A DNA stretch of 49,356 nt from positions 1 to 49,356 of the forward strand of contig JAJYPH010000007.1 of NCBI GenBank assembly GCA_021795575.1, given 5' to 3'. The stretch is from Bacillota bacterium. Lineage in GTDB: Bacteria > Bacillota > Sulfobacillia > Sulfobacillales > JAIMBI01. The number at the start of each line of letters is the position of its first letter. Position 1 is the first letter of the stretch. Of this stretch, positions 7,073 through 16,573 are shown in pieces. Position numbers and translations under genes: made by a program. The notes beneath the pieces are model-generated. The model was not told the origin of the DNA, ran no database searches, and saw nothing but the letters and a program-made list of their open reading frames with translations.

Positions 7073-9085
7073 ATGAGCCTTGTGCTGGTGGGCCGCTTGG
7101 CACTGATCCTGGCCCTGCTGTCGGCGGCCTATACCGCTGCCGCGGGGTTCTGGGCCCACAAAACCCACAACGCGCGGCTGCGGGAGAGCGTGCGGGGATC
7201 GGCTCTGGGCATCGCGCTTGCGATGACCGCCGCTGTGCTGGTGCTGGAGTACCTGCTGGCCACGGGGGACTTTTCGGTGGCGGCCGTGTTCAACCACACC
7301 AACCGCGGCCTGCCCCTGTCGTATCGGCTGGCCGCGCTGTGGGGTGGGGACTCCGGATCCGTTCTCTTCTGGGGCTGGCTGCTGTCGCTGTACACGGCCT
7401 GGGCGGCGGGCATCGGCTGGAGGTCGGAACGGCGCATCACGGCGCTCGCGGTCCCGATCCTAGCGCTGATGCTGGTTTTCTTCGCCGGGGTGTCCAACGT
7501 GGCCGCTGATCCGTTCCGCATCATCGCGGGGCACCCCACGAACGGAAGCGGGCTCGACCCGCTGCTGCAAAACCCCGTCATGGTGATTCATCCGCCGGCC
7601 ATGTATACGGGGCTCATTGGCATGGGCGTGCCGTTTGCCCTCTTCATGAGCGCCCTGTGGCAGCGTCTGCCCAGCGAGTCGTGGACGCCGCTCGTGCGGC
7701 GGTGGCTCCTGTTTGCCTGGATGTTTCTCAGTGCCGCGATTATCCTGGGCGGCTGGTGGGCCTATATGGAACTGGGGTGGGGCGGCTACTGGGAGTGGGA
7801 CCCCGTCGAAAACGCGTCGCTGCTGCCCTGGCTGGCGGCCACGGGGTTTCTGCACACCCTCCAGGCGCAGGAGAAGCGCGGCATGCTGCGCACGTGGTCG
7901 GCGGGATTTGTGGTGGCGGCGTTTCTGCTGACCCAGGTGGGGACCTATATTACTCGGAGCGGCGTGCTGCCCAACTCCGTGCATTCGTTTGCGGGGACCG
8001 GCGTGGGACCGTACTTCTTTGGCCTGTTTTGGGCGGGCCTGGCCGGTTCCGCCCTGGTGCTGTATCTCCGGCGGGACCAATTGTCGGACCGCCAGCCCTT
8101 GCATGACACATTTTCCCGCGAGGGCGTTCTGTTCCTGATGGCGTTTCTCATGGCGGTGCTGGTGGTTGTGGTGGAATTTGGGACATTCTACCCGATCATT
8201 TCTAAGGCGCTCTTGGGCACCACGGTGGTGCTCAAGATTGGCTTCTTTAATACGATGACCGTTCCGCTGTTTCTGGCCGTGGTGGCTCTCATGGGCCTGG
8301 CGCCCGCGATGAGCTGGCGGTCGTCCAAGGGGCGGGTGGTGGTCCAGCGGCTCCAGTGGCCGTGGCTGGTGGGGCTGGCAGGCGGCGTCGCGGGGTATCT
8401 CTGGGGGGCGCGCTCGCTGGGGCTGTTTCTGGGCGACCTGCTGGCGGTGTTTGCCCTGGCCGCGACAGTCCAGGAATTCACGCGGGCCGCGTCGATTCGG
8501 CGCCGCGCGACGGGGGAGCCGTGGGGGGTGGCGCTCTTGCGCGCCGTCAACCACAACCGCCGCCGGTTCGGCGCGTACGTGGCCCACGCCGCGTTTCTCA
8601 TCGTGGTGCTGGGCGTCGTCGGGTCGCACACCGGCAACTACGCGGTGGTCAAGACGTTTCGGGTGGGGCAGACCGAGAGCATCGGACCCTATCGCGTCAC
8701 GTTCCAGGGCTTGGAGACGGTGCCGCACGGGACGTACCAAACGACGCGGGCTGCGCTGGTGGTGAATGGCGGGGGGCTCCGCCGCGACGCGCTGGCGCCC
8801 GGCCTGGAGTTCTTCCCGGGGTCGTCCCAGCCGGTCGCGCACGTGGCCATTCAAGGTGGCTGGATGCAGGACCTGTACACCGTGCTGGTGGGTTACAGCC
8901 CGGGCGGCACGACGGCCAACGTCGAGTTTTTTGTGAACCCCATGGTGTCGTGGATCTGGATTGGCATGTACGTCATCGTGTTGGGATCGCTGCTCACCCT
9001 GTTGGGGGGGGGACGCCCGCGACCCAAGGCGGGCGTCCCGCTCGCGGCTACCTCGCTGTGGCGGGCGCGGAGGGATGAGGCATGA
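7073..9085 (+). CDS. ccmF: Cytochrome c heme lyase subunit CcmF
   Basis: 670 residues, strongly hydrophobic with many membrane segments, the usual CcmF length. The WWD heme-handling loop is clear at about residues 225-250 (GGWWAYMELGWGGYWEWDP), followed by VENASLLPWL. CcmF attaches heme to apocytochrome c on the outer face of the membrane, receiving it from CcmE. Start ATG with GGAGGGTGCACG upstream. The stop overlaps the ATG of the next gene (ATGA). Confidence 0.97.
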   Translation: MSLVLVGRLALILALLSAAYTAAAGFWAHKTHNARLRESVRGSALGIALAMTAAVLVLEYLLATGDFSVAAVFNHTNRGLPLSYRLAALWGGDSGSVLFWGWLLSLYTAWAAGIGWRSERRITALAVPILALMLVFFAGVSNVAADPFRIIAGHPTNGSGLDPLLQNPVMVIHPPAMYTGLIGMGVPFALFMSALWQRLPSESWTPLVRRWLLFAWMFLSAAIILGGWWAYMELGWGGYWEWDPVENASLLPWLAATGFLHTLQAQEKRGMLRTWSAGFVVAAFLLTQVGTYITRSGVLPNSVHSFAGTGVGPYFFGLFWAGLAGSALVLYLRRDQLSDRQPLHDTFSREGVLFLMAFLMAVLVVVVEFGTFYPIISKALLGTTVVLKIGFFNTMTVPLFLAVVALMGLAPAMSWRSSKGRVVVQRLQWPWLVGLAGGVAGYLWGARSLGLFLGDLLAVFALAATVQEFTRAASIRRRATGEPWGVALLRAVNHNRRRFGAYVAHAAFLIVVLGVVGSHTGNYAVVKTFRVGQTESIGPYRVTFQGLETVPHGTYQTTRAALVVNGGGLRRDALAPGLEFFPGSSQPVAHVAIQGGWMQDLYTVLVGYSPGGTTANVEFFVNPMVSWIWIGMYVIVLGSLLTLLGGGRPRPKAGVPLAATSLWRARRDEA

Positions 9086-9327
9086 CGATCATGAGCGTGG
9101 TGCTGGCGGGGTTGCTGACCGCCGGCGTCGTGGGCTTGGCGGTGGTGCCGTACTTCAGGGCGGTGACCCCGGGTGGGGGGAGCCAGCGCCTGCCGGACGA
9201 CCTGCGACGGCAGATCGAGCGCGAGCTGGCCGAGCGGTACTGCCTCGGCTGCGGCGTCCCCTTTGACCGCGCGGACGCGGGTCGCTGCGAAAGTTGTGGG
9301 GCCGAGCGGCCGGTGGTGCGCCGATGA
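9082..9327 (+). CDS. Small membrane-anchored zinc-ribbon protein in the ccm operon
   Basis: 81 residues: one N-terminal membrane segment (VVLAGLLTAGVVGLAVVPYF), a charged helix (LRRQIERELAERY), then CLGCGVPFDRADAGRCESCG, a two-CxxC zinc ribbon. It sits where CcmH/CcmI-type thiol proteins are often found and is coupled to both neighbours by ATGA overlaps. CcmH carries a single redox LRCxxC motif; this four-cysteine knuckle looks structural rather than redox. Function is unassigned. Operon position suggests a heme-lyase accessory role. Confidence 0.75.
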   Translation: MTIMSVVLAGLLTAGVVGLAVVPYFRAVTPGGGSQRLPDDLRRQIERELAERYCLGCGVPFDRADAGRCESCGAERPVVRR

Positions 9328-10136
9328 TGCGCCGCTGGGTCGGCCCGCTGGTGGCAGGGCTGGGCCTCGTCGGCATGATGGCGGCAGGGGGCTCCGCGCA
9401 AGCGGCGTCCGGCCGCATTGCGTCGGAATTGCTGGTCCTGTTGCCGCAAGGCAAGCATTTGGCCGTCTACGAGCAGGTGGTGCTGGCCGATCCCGGGGCC
9501 ACGACGACGCTGGGGGTGCTGGCGGGCCACGGCGCGGTGAAGGGCGTGAACGTCCAGCTGGGTTCCACGGGGCCCCAGCACGTCGTGCTGGACGGCGCGA
9601 CGGGCACGGTGGCAGTGGAGTACGACGTGCCGTGGAACGGCACCTCGCAGTACCTCGCGCTGCGCCAGTATCTGCCCGTCTCGGCGCTGGTGGTGATGGT
9701 GCCGCCCGCCGACACCCTGCCGTCAGTGCTGAATGCCGCATTCCAGGTGCTGCCGTCCCGGACGATTCCGGGACTGCCCCACAGCCCCAAGTTCCACGTC
9801 TATGAGACGACGAGCGTGCACGCCAACACCGTGACGGCGTTTTCCATGGCCGTGGGCGGCACGACGGTGCCGGGCCGCCAGGGATTTCCGGCGGTGGGCT
9901 CGGCGGTGCTGCTGGCGCTGGCGCTGGTGGTGCTGGCCGCGCTTTACCTAGTGGTGAACTGGTCACCGCTCTCAGACGCGACGCATGCTCGGGCGCAGCG
10001 GGAGGATCTGCTGGAGCGCTTGGCGGGCATCGAGGCACTGTACCGTCGGGGGGAACTGGAAGATGTGGTGTATCGGGTGGAACGAGAGGCGCTACTGGGG
10101 GAACTGGCTCGCGTCTGGACCCCAGAATCGGTGTAG
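9324..10136 (+). CDS. Secreted/membrane protein of unknown family in the ccm operon
   Basis: About 270 residues. Signal peptide (VGPLVAGLGLVGMMAAGGSAQA), a ~170-residue beta-rich extracytoplasmic domain without cysteines, a membrane helix (VLLALALVVLAALYLVV) and a C-terminal cytoplasmic helix (LLERLAGIEALYRRGELEDVVYRVEREALLGEL). The last resembles the short helical hairpin tails seen in CcmI-like and other membrane scaffolds. Start ATG 9324 overlaps the previous stop; the track's 9294 start is upstream of the signal peptide. The topology would suit apocytochrome capture, as for CcmI, but there is no recognisable TPR. This is an inference only. Confidence 0.75.
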   Translation: MMRRWVGPLVAGLGLVGMMAAGGSAQAASGRIASELLVLLPQGKHLAVYEQVVLADPGATTTLGVLAGHGAVKGVNVQLGSTGPQHVVLDGATGTVAVEYDVPWNGTSQYLALRQYLPVSALVVMVPPADTLPSVLNAAFQVLPSRTIPGLPHSPKFHVYETTSVHANTVTAFSMAVGGTTVPGRQGFPAVGSAVLLALALVVLAALYLVVNWSPLSDATHARAQREDLLERLAGIEALYRRGELEDVVYRVEREALLGELARVWTPESV

Positions 10137-10141
10137 TCCGG

Positions 10142-10888
10142 GTGGCAGGCGGTGGGGGGGCGGCACCCCTGTTGAGCGCGGTGGCCGTGGCCAAGCGGCT
10201 GGGCGAGCGGCTGGTGCTGCGGGATGTGACGCTCGCGGTGCCGGCGGGCTCGGTGGTCGTGGTGCTGGGTCCCAATGGATCGGGCAAGTCCACGCTCTTA
10301 AAGCTGGCGGCCGGCCTGTGGGCCCCGTCGCGCGGACGGCTGGAGCGGTTTGGGCAGGTGGTCGGCACGGAGGCGACCGACCCCCGGGTGGGTTATCTCG
10401 GCCACCGCTCGTTTCTGTACGGCGCCCTGTCCGGCTTGGACAATCTCACGTTCTACGCACGCCTCTATGGGGTGCCGCGGCCGCGCGAGCGAGCGGCGCG
10501 CCTCTTGGCGGAGGTTGGGCTCCGGCGCTTTCAGCACGAACCGGTGCGGCGCTATTCGCGAGGCATGGAGCAGCGCGCGGCGCTGGCGCGGGCATTTGTG
10601 GCCCACCCCCAGCTGCTGCTGCTGGACGAGCCGTACACGGGACTGGACGTGGGGGCGACGGGGCTTTTGGACCAGTGGATCCGGCGCACCACCGCCGCGG
10701 GGGGCGCGGTGCTGCTGATCACGCACCACCTGGACGAGGCGGCCCGGATGGGCGACCGGGTGGGCATCCTGTGGCGCGGCCGGCTCGAGGACCCCCCGGT
10801 GACCCGGGATGGCCCGGGGGGGTTTCGCGAGCAGGTGGCCCGTACCTACGAGGCGCGCTTTCACGGGAGCGGCCCCAGTGGGGCGTAA
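10142..10888 (+). CDS. ccmA: Heme-maturation ABC transporter ATPase CcmA
   Basis: 248 residues with Walker A GPNGSGKST near residue 45, signature YSRGMEQR near 140, Walker B LLLLDEP near 160 and a switch histidine in LITHHLDEA. CcmA powers release of holo-CcmE from the CcmABCD complex. GTG start at 10142 just after the previous stop. Its end overlaps the ccmB start by 11 nt. Confidence 0.93.
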   Translation: MAGGGGAAPLLSAVAVAKRLGERLVLRDVTLAVPAGSVVVVLGPNGSGKSTLLKLAAGLWAPSRGRLERFGQVVGTEATDPRVGYLGHRSFLYGALSGLDNLTFYARLYGVPRPRERAARLLAEVGLRRFQHEPVRRYSRGMEQRAALARAFVAHPQLLLLDEPYTGLDVGATGLLDQWIRRTTAAGGAVLLITHHLDEAARMGDRVGILWRGRLEDPPVTRDGPGGFREQVARTYEARFHGSGPSGA

Positions 10889-11555
10889 GTACGGCGCCAT
10901 CCTGCTGAAGGATCTCCAGCTGGAGATCCGCAGTAAAGAGACCTGGGTGGCCATGGTGGCGTTCGCGTTCATGGTGGCCCTGGTGTTCGGCATTGCGGTG
11001 AATCCGGTGCGCGTGCGGCTGGCCCCCGTGTTCCCGGGCGTGCTGTGGGTAGCGTATCTGTTTGCGGGGATGTTGGGCGTGGGCCGGGGCTTCGAGCAGG
11101 AAGCCCGCGACGATGCGCTGACGGGGCTGCTGGTGGCGCCGGGCGATCGGCTGGCCATCTTCCTGGCCAAGCTCACGGTGGCCTTCGTGTTCATGTTCAC
11201 CATGGAGCTCTTGGTGCTGCCGTTCATGGTGGTGCTGCTGGGGGAGCCGATGCCGGGCGGGATCCTGCCTCTGCTGGCCGCCACGCTGGCGCTCGGGACC
11301 GTGGGATTCGTGGGCGTGGGGACGCTGTTTGCCGCCATGGCGGCCAATACGCGGGCCGGATCGGTGCTGCTGCCCGTGCTCTTGGTGCCGTTTTCGGTGC
11401 CGGTGCTGATTCTGGCCACCGAAGCCACGGCGGGGATCCTGGGCCACGTGGCGCCGGCGGTGGATCCGTGGCCCTGGCTGCACGCGCTGATGGCCTACGA
11501 TGTCGTGTTTTTGGGCTTGCCGCTGGTGCTTTACGAATTTATTTGGGAGGTGTGA
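10878..11555 (+). CDS. ccmB: CcmB, membrane subunit of heme-maturation ABC transporter
   Basis: 225 residues with about six membrane helices. The N-terminus KYGAILLKDLQLEIRSKE is the hallmark of CcmB, followed by FEQEARDDALTGLLVAP. The track begins this ORF at 10809. The GTG at 10878 (VGRKYGAILL) is preferred because family proteins start there and it overlaps the ccmA end. Works with CcmA. Confidence 0.92.
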   Translation: MGRKYGAILLKDLQLEIRSKETWVAMVAFAFMVALVFGIAVNPVRVRLAPVFPGVLWVAYLFAGMLGVGRGFEQEARDDALTGLLVAPGDRLAIFLAKLTVAFVFMFTMELLVLPFMVVLLGEPMPGGILPLLAATLALGTVGFVGVGTLFAAMAANTRAGSVLLPVLLVPFSVPVLILATEATAGILGHVAPAVDPWPWLHALMAYDVVFLGLPLVLYEFIWEV

Positions 11556-11556
11556 T

Positions 11557-12261
11557 GTGACCAAGCGCCAAACGCGCGTGCGGACAGGCACGTGGTGGCT
11601 CTGGCTGATGGCGGCCATTTGGGTGGTGGCCCTGTACCTGAACTTTATTTACACGCCGGATGCCAAGTACCTGTTGTCCAGCGAGCGCATCTTCTACGTG
11701 CACATGGGGTCCGCCACGGCGATGACCTTTGTGTATGGCATTACGTTTGTGGCCAGCATCGGCTACTTGTGGCGGCGGCGGCTGGCGTGGGACCGCTGGG
11801 CGGCGGCGTCGGCGGAGGTGGGGACGCTGCTGACCACCATGGTGCTCGTGTCCGGGATCATTTGGGGACGAACGGCCTGGGGTTCTTGGTGGACCTGGGA
11901 TCCGACCATTACCACGACCCTCATCCTGTGGGTGCTGTTTTTAGGCTACCTGCTGCTGCGCGACTGGACGGACGACCGCGAGCGGAGGGCCCGCTATGCC
12001 TCGGTACTGGCCATCGTGGCGTTCTTTCTGGTTCCGCTCGACTACTATGCGGTCTATTTTTTGAAATCCATTCATCCGGCGGTCATCACCACGCACGGCG
12101 TCAACCTCGCGCCATCGATGGTCTTGGCGATGCTGGTGTCGATGGTGGCGTTCATGTTTCTGGCAGCGGCGTGGATCCTGATTCGTCTTCGCCTGCTCGC
12201 GGCCCAGGACTATGTCCAGGAGATTCAGGACCGCGTGCGCACTCCGCTCGACTCGATGTGA
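11557..12261 (+). CDS. ccmC: CcmC, heme delivery protein to CcmE
   Basis: 234 residues, six membrane helices. The WWD motif WGSWWTWDP lies at about residues 107-115, flanked by heme-ligand histidines in FYVHMG (~50) and TTHGVN (~179). CcmC loads heme on CcmE. The start is the GTG at 11557, preceded by GGGAGG and overlapping the ccmB stop region; the track's start at 11500 lies inside ccmB. Confidence 0.95.
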   Translation: MTKRQTRVRTGTWWLWLMAAIWVVALYLNFIYTPDAKYLLSSERIFYVHMGSATAMTFVYGITFVASIGYLWRRRLAWDRWAAASAEVGTLLTTMVLVSGIIWGRTAWGSWWTWDPTITTTLILWVLFLGYLLLRDWTDDRERRARYASVLAIVAFFLVPLDYYAVYFLKSIHPAVITTHGVNLAPSMVLAMLVSMVAFMFLAAAWILIRLRLLAAQDYVQEIQDRVRTPLDSM

Positions 12262-12283
12262 CACGAAAATCAGGAGGTGGGCC

Positions 12284-12493
12284 ATGAGCCCCTTGGAGCG
12301 TCAGGACCTGTGGTACCTGTTTTTTGCCTACACCGCCCTGTTCGTGCTGATGTTCGGCTTTCTGTACCGCATGTTTCAAAGCACGCGGCACCTGGAGCAG
12401 GAGCTCGCCCTGTTGCGCGACGAATATCGTGACGAAGAAGACGTCGATGGTCCTCGCGGCCGCGGAGCGGGCCACCCCGACGTCACCGTGTAG
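12284..12493 (+). CDS. CcmD-like small membrane protein
   Basis: 69 residues with one membrane helix ([20 protein letters not shown]), then a charged helix ([17 protein letters not shown]). Size, topology and place directly after ccmC fit CcmD, which stabilises the CcmABC complex; CcmD is too short and variable for sequence proof. Start ATG 12284 with CAGGAGGTGG upstream. The track's longer start at 12212 is inside ccmC. Confidence 0.75.
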   Translation: MSPLERQDLWYLFFAYTALFVLMFGFLYRMFQSTRHLEQELALLRDEYRDEEDVDGPRGRGAGHPDVTV

Positions 12494-12557
12494 CCCGGTC
12501 GGGCGCGCGGTATGGTCGGGGGCGCGGTATGATGATGCCTTGGGACGCGCCAGAGGC

Positions 12558-12968
12558 ATGAGAGATGGGGGCGAGCGAGTGATTCGTGTGTTGGTGGCCA
12601 AACCTGGCCTGGATGGACATGACCGGGGCGCCAAGGTCATTGCGCGGGCGCTCCGGGATGCGGGTATGGAAGTAGTGTACACGGGCCTGCACCAAACGCC
12701 GGAGCAGGTGGCGGAAGCCGCGCTGCAGGAGGATGTCCAGGTGGTCGCGCTGTCGATATTGTCGGGCGCGCACCCCACCCTGGTCCCGCGCATCGCCGGG
12801 CTGCTCCAGCAGAACGGACAGGGCGACGTGCTGCTGCTCCTCGGCGGCATCGTGCCGGAGCAGGACGTGGCGAGCATGTTGGATGCGGGCGTGTCCCGGG
12901 TGTTTGGTCCCGGCACGGACACCCGCGACATTGTGCGCTACATCCAAGAGCGGGTGGGGGACTCATGA
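12558..12968 (+). CDS. B12-binding subunit of acyl-CoA mutase (methylmalonyl-CoA mutase C-terminal type)
   Basis: A stand-alone ~135-residue cobalamin-binding domain. It has [24 protein letters not shown] with the base-off DxHxxG motif (DGHDRG), then [10 protein letters not shown] and [11 protein letters not shown] with the glycine-rich dimethylbenzimidazole pocket. It should pair with a separately encoded mutase large subunit, which is not in the window. The next gene is its chaperone MeaB (ATGA overlap). Start ATG 12558 or GTG 12579 (VIRVLVAK); the GTG has the better upstream spacing. The track's 12429 start overlaps the ccmD-like gene. Confidence 0.92.
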   Translation: MRDGGERVIRVLVAKPGLDGHDRGAKVIARALRDAGMEVVYTGLHQTPEQVAEAALQEDVQVVALSILSGAHPTLVPRIAGLLQQNGQGDVLLLLGGIVPEQDVASMLDAGVSRVFGPGTDTRDIVRYIQERVGDS

Positions 12969-13933
12969 CGGGGACGCCCCCGTTGGTGGCGGCCGAGGTG
13001 CTGGCGGGCCAGCGGCGCGCCGTGTCGCGGGCGCTCACCGTGGTGGAGCGCGGGGGTCCCGAGGCGGAGGCGCTGTTGCAGACACTGTTGCCGCACACCG
13101 GCCACGCCCACGTGGTGGGCATCACCGGGGCTCCGGGGGTGGGCAAGTCCACCCTGGTGGACGGGCTGGCCTTGGCCGCGCGCGCGCAGGGCCAAACGGC
13201 GGGCATCATCGCGGTGGACCCCTCCAGCCCCTTTACCGGCGGGGCGATTCTGGGCGATCGGATCCGCATGCAGGACGCCACCATGGACCCGGGCGTGTTT
13301 ATGCGCAGCCTGGCCAGTCGCGGGCAGACCGGCGGCTTGTCGCGGGCGGCGGCCGCGTCGCTCACGGTGCTGGATGCGTCGGGATTCGACTGGGTGCTGG
13401 TGGAGACGGTGGGGGCTGGGCAGAGCGAGATCGAGATCATGGCGCTGGCCGAGTCGGTCATGGTGGTGCTCGCGCCGGGATTGGGCGATGACATACAGGC
13501 CATTAAGGCCGGGATTTTGGAGATTGCGGATTTGTTCGTGGTGAACAAGGCGGACCGCCCGGGCGCCGACGCCAGCGTGCGGGAACTGCGCGCCATGCTG
13601 CGGCTGGCGGCCGACCCGCCCCCCTGGACGCCCCCGATCGTGACCACGGTGGCCGCCGAACGGCGCGGCCTGGAACAAATTCTGGCCGAGTTGGCGCGCC
13701 ATCGCGCGTTTCTGGAGGAAACCGGACGGCGCGCCGACCGGCGCACCCACCAGGTCGAGACGCTGGTGCGTCAGGCGGTGTGGGATGCGGTGGCGCGTCG
13801 CCTGGCGGCGGCCCGAGAAGACCCCGGCTGGGCGCGAGCCCTGACCGCGGTGGCGGCGGGAACCCGGGACGCCACCGGATTGGCGGACCAAGTGCTGCGA
13901 GGCGCGGGGGGCATGGCCGATGGAATTCACTGA
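12965..13933 (+). CDS. meaB: MeaB/ArgK-type GTPase chaperone of B12-dependent mutase
   Basis: 322 residues. G1 GAPGVGKST at about 54-62, DPSSP near 86, the G3-like ETVGAGQSE near 148 and NKAD near 193 are all standard. MeaB guards the mutase against inactivation and gates cofactor loading. It follows the B12-binding subunit with an ATGA overlap and runs 14 nt into the acyl-CoA dehydrogenase gene, so the three form one operon. Complete. Confidence 0.96.
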   Translation: MTGTPPLVAAEVLAGQRRAVSRALTVVERGGPEAEALLQTLLPHTGHAHVVGITGAPGVGKSTLVDGLALAARAQGQTAGIIAVDPSSPFTGGAILGDRIRMQDATMDPGVFMRSLASRGQTGGLSRAAAASLTVLDASGFDWVLVETVGAGQSEIEIMALAESVMVVLAPGLGDDIQAIKAGILEIADLFVVNKADRPGADASVRELRAMLRLAADPPPWTPPIVTTVAAERRGLEQILAELARHRAFLEETGRRADRRTHQVETLVRQAVWDAVARRLAAAREDPGWARALTAVAAGTRDATGLADQVLRGAGGMADGIH

Positions 13934-15080
13934 GGACGAACAGGCCATTGCCGGGGCCGTCCGCCAGCTGGTGGCGGCCGCCATTACCCCGTCCAGCGAC
14001 CAGAACGACCGGGACCAGGTGTACCCTCGGGCCAACCTGTTGGCGCTGGGACAGCATGGATATCTGGGGATGACGGTGCCCACCGCCGACGGGGGTGGGG
14101 GCACCAGCTATTTGGCCCAGACGCTGGTGGTGGAGGCGGTGGCGTACGGCGACCCCGCCACCGCCGTGGTGTACGAGGTGCACAACTCACTCCATCTGGA
14201 GGCGATTCATCGGTACGGGACGGCAGCCCAGAAAGCCGAGTGGCTGCCTTCCCTGATTGCGGGGCAGCAGATTGGGGCCTTTGCGCTGACCGAGCCCGAC
14301 GCGGGGTCCAACGCCGCGGCGCTCGCCACGGTCGCGGAGCCGGTGGAGGGCGGCTACCGTCTCCGGGGCGGCAAAGTTTTCATCACCGGGGCGGGCGAGG
14401 CGGATCGGTACCTGGTGTTCGCCCGGCTGCCGGGCACCTCGGGCCGGGACGGCATCACGGCCTTTTTGGTGGACAGGGGAGCGCCGGGGCTCACCTTCGG
14501 GCGGGCCGAAGAGAAGATGGGCCTGCATGCCGCCAAAACCGGCGCCCTGCTGCTGGACCAGGTGCTGGTTCCGACGTCCCACCGCCTGGGGGCCGAGGGG
14601 GCGGGCTACGACATGGCGCTCCGCCTGCTGGAAGGGGGGCGCATCGGCATCGCGGCCCAGGCGCTGGGCATGCTGGGCCGCGCACTGGACCTGTCGCTGA
14701 CTTACGCGCGCACCCGCCAGCAGTTTGGCCAGGCCATCGGGCGGTTCGAGGCCGTCCAGTTCAAGCTGGCGGACATGGCCACGGACCTGCACGCAGGCCG
14801 CCTCCTGGCATATGACGCCGCGCGAGTTCGAGAAGACCCCCAACGCGGCCGCATGGCGGCGGCCATGGCCAAGCTGTTCTGCTCCGAGGCGGCGGTGCGG
14901 CACTGTCTGGCCGCCATCCAGGTGCACGGCGGCTACGGCTACATGCGGGAGTACCAGGTGGAGCGGCTCCTGCGCGAGGCCAAGGTGACCGAGATTTACG
15001 AGGGCACGTCGGAAATCATGCGACTTGTCATTGGCAGCCAGCTCCTGCGCGGTGACGCCGCCCCACGGCTGGAGGCCTGA
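13920..15080 (+). CDS. Acyl-CoA dehydrogenase
   Basis: 386 residues with the complete ACAD fold: FALTEPDAGSNAAAL in the middle beta domain and YARTRQQFGQAIGRFEAVQ in the C-terminal helices. The catalytic glutamate is in IYEGTSEIMR (about residue 361), the position used by short-/medium-chain and butyryl-CoA enzymes. It oxidises an acyl-CoA to the 2-enoyl-CoA, passing electrons to ETF. Overlap with meaB and the neighbouring mutase subunit suggest branched-chain or propionate-linked acyl-CoA catabolism; chain length is not readable. Confidence 0.95.
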   Translation: MEFTEDEQAIAGAVRQLVAAAITPSSDQNDRDQVYPRANLLALGQHGYLGMTVPTADGGGGTSYLAQTLVVEAVAYGDPATAVVYEVHNSLHLEAIHRYGTAAQKAEWLPSLIAGQQIGAFALTEPDAGSNAAALATVAEPVEGGYRLRGGKVFITGAGEADRYLVFARLPGTSGRDGITAFLVDRGAPGLTFGRAEEKMGLHAAKTGALLLDQVLVPTSHRLGAEGAGYDMALRLLEGGRIGIAAQALGMLGRALDLSLTYARTRQQFGQAIGRFEAVQFKLADMATDLHAGRLLAYDAARVREDPQRGRMAAAMAKLFCSEAAVRHCLAAIQVHGGYGYMREYQVERLLREAKVTEIYEGTSEIMRLVIGSQLLRGDAAPRLEA

Positions 15081-15085
15081 CGGCC

Positions 15086-15856
15086 ATGGCGGAGCCCATT
15101 CGGGTCGCGCTCGCTGGGGCGACCGGCCGCACGGGCCGGGAAGTGGGCCGCGCGATCGTCGCGGCGCCCGACATGGTCCTGGTGGCGGCCCTGGCGCGCT
15201 CGCACGCCGGTGAGCACTTGGGGGCGCTTTGGGGAGACGAGGCGGTGGACCTGACGGTGGTGGACACCGTCGGCGAGGCCGCCACGCAGTATCCCACGGT
15301 GATGGTGGATTTTACCGAGCCGGACTCAGCGTATCCGCGCCTGTTGGACGCGGTCGACCGGGGCTGGTCCATCGTGGTGGGCACGACCGGGTTTTCGCGC
15401 GAGCAGCGCAGCGAGCTGGCGCGGCGTACGGCGGCCCACGGCGTGGCGGCGGCGCTCATCGCCAACTTCTCCGTGGGAGCCTGGCTGTCCGAACGCCTGG
15501 CCGAGGAGGCGGCGCGCTTCTTTCCCGATGTGGAGGTGCTGGAGGCGCACCACGCCACCAAGCGGGACCGCCCCTCGGGGACGGCGCTCCGCATGGCTAG
15601 CCTGCTGGCGGCCGCGACGCGCCGGGATCCCGACGCGATTCCCGTGCACAGTATGCGGCTTCCCGGCTTGGTGGCGCACCAGACGGTGGTGTTCGGGGCG
15701 GCCGGCCAGGTACTGACGATACGGCACGATGTCCACGACCGCTCGGCTTACGCCGCGGGGGTGTTGGCCGCCATTCGCCGCCTGCCGTCTCTGGGCGGCC
15801 GGTTCGTCGAAAACCTGGGCGACCTGATGCCAACCGCCAAGGAGCCTGCCCCTTAA
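15086..15856 (+). CDS. dapB: 4-hydroxy-tetrahydrodipicolinate reductase
   Basis: 256 residues. NAD(P)-binding GATGRTGREVG at the N-terminus, DFTEPDS and GTTGFS as in DapB, and the catalytic/substrate block EAHHATKRDRPSGTAL at about 152-167. The enzyme acts in lysine/diaminopimelate synthesis. It lies 5 nt after the dehydrogenase stop. No other dap gene is in the window. Confidence 0.95.
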   Translation: MAEPIRVALAGATGRTGREVGRAIVAAPDMVLVAALARSHAGEHLGALWGDEAVDLTVVDTVGEAATQYPTVMVDFTEPDSAYPRLLDAVDRGWSIVVGTTGFSREQRSELARRTAAHGVAAALIANFSVGAWLSERLAEEAARFFPDVEVLEAHHATKRDRPSGTALRMASLLAAATRRDPDAIPVHSMRLPGLVAHQTVVFGAAGQVLTIRHDVHDRSAYAAGVLAAIRRLPSLGGRFVENLGDLMPTAKEPAP

Positions 15857-16573
15857 GGCGCGGATAGCGCAGACAGGAGGGAGAGGCTGGTCCTGCACGG
15901 CCGCGCCGGCCACGTCCGCGATCCCGAGGGGCGCGTGCCGACCCGCCGGGGCGATGGGATCTCCGCTGGTCACGGGTGAAGCGGCACGCCACGTGTCGAT
16001 TCCACGGCGCGGGGCGATCCGGCCATGGAGGGTCCAGGGTCCCGAGGGGGAGTGTACGTGGGTTGTGTACACTTCCGGGTCCGCTATACGGGAGTTCGCA
16101 GGACGGGCGCTCCCCATGAGCACCCTCTGGCGCGACGTGACCGCGACCCCCGACGTCCGGTCCCCCGAAGACGGCCAGCGGGCTCTGCAGGGACTGTTGT
16201 GCGTACACCGTGAAGGCGATGCGGGTGACCGCCGCCGGCAGCGACTCCGTCCCGGCGGCGGATCGGGCGCGACGGCCGACGGTGAGGGTGTCCGCCACCG
16301 CCGTGGCGCAATCCGCCCACAAGCCACCGCAGCGGGCTAGTGCGAGGAGCCGCCGGCGTCGCGGGCCAGCACCGCTCGCAGCGCCGCATGAAATTTCTGT
16401 ACCGCGGGGCCCCGGGGCGCCTGAAGTGGCGGCGTGGCCGCCCCGCTCGTGCGCACGCGCACAGACAGGGCGTCCAGCGCACCGCGCGCGTCGGGCACCA
16501 GCGGCGATTTTCTCCGCTTGCTCATGACAGGAGGGTGCCCGGCCTGATGCGGCGGCTTGCATGCCTGCAAAAC
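15857..16573 (+). other. Gene-free region between dapB and tRNA-Pro
   Basis: No reliable gene. A minus-strand ORF (16337-16525, MSKRRKSPLVPDARGALDAL) recalls the N-terminus of alpha/beta spore proteins. It lacks their conserved C-terminal half and has no RBS, so I do not call it. An inverted repeat AGTGTAC-9-GTACACT sits at 16051-16073 and could be an operator or a weak hairpin. The rest shows nothing. Confidence 0.5.

Noticed and set aside
7460-10368. Long minus-strand ORFs opposite ccmF and downstream genes (464 and 491 codons)
   Set aside because: Antisense shadows of the ccm genes; no recognisable domains and low-complexity Arg/Pro/His composition.
16337-16525. Small spore-protein-like ORF (MSKRRKSPLVPDARGALDAL)
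   Set aside because: Only the first ~20 residues resemble alpha/beta SASP; the conserved DNA-binding half and an RBS are missing.
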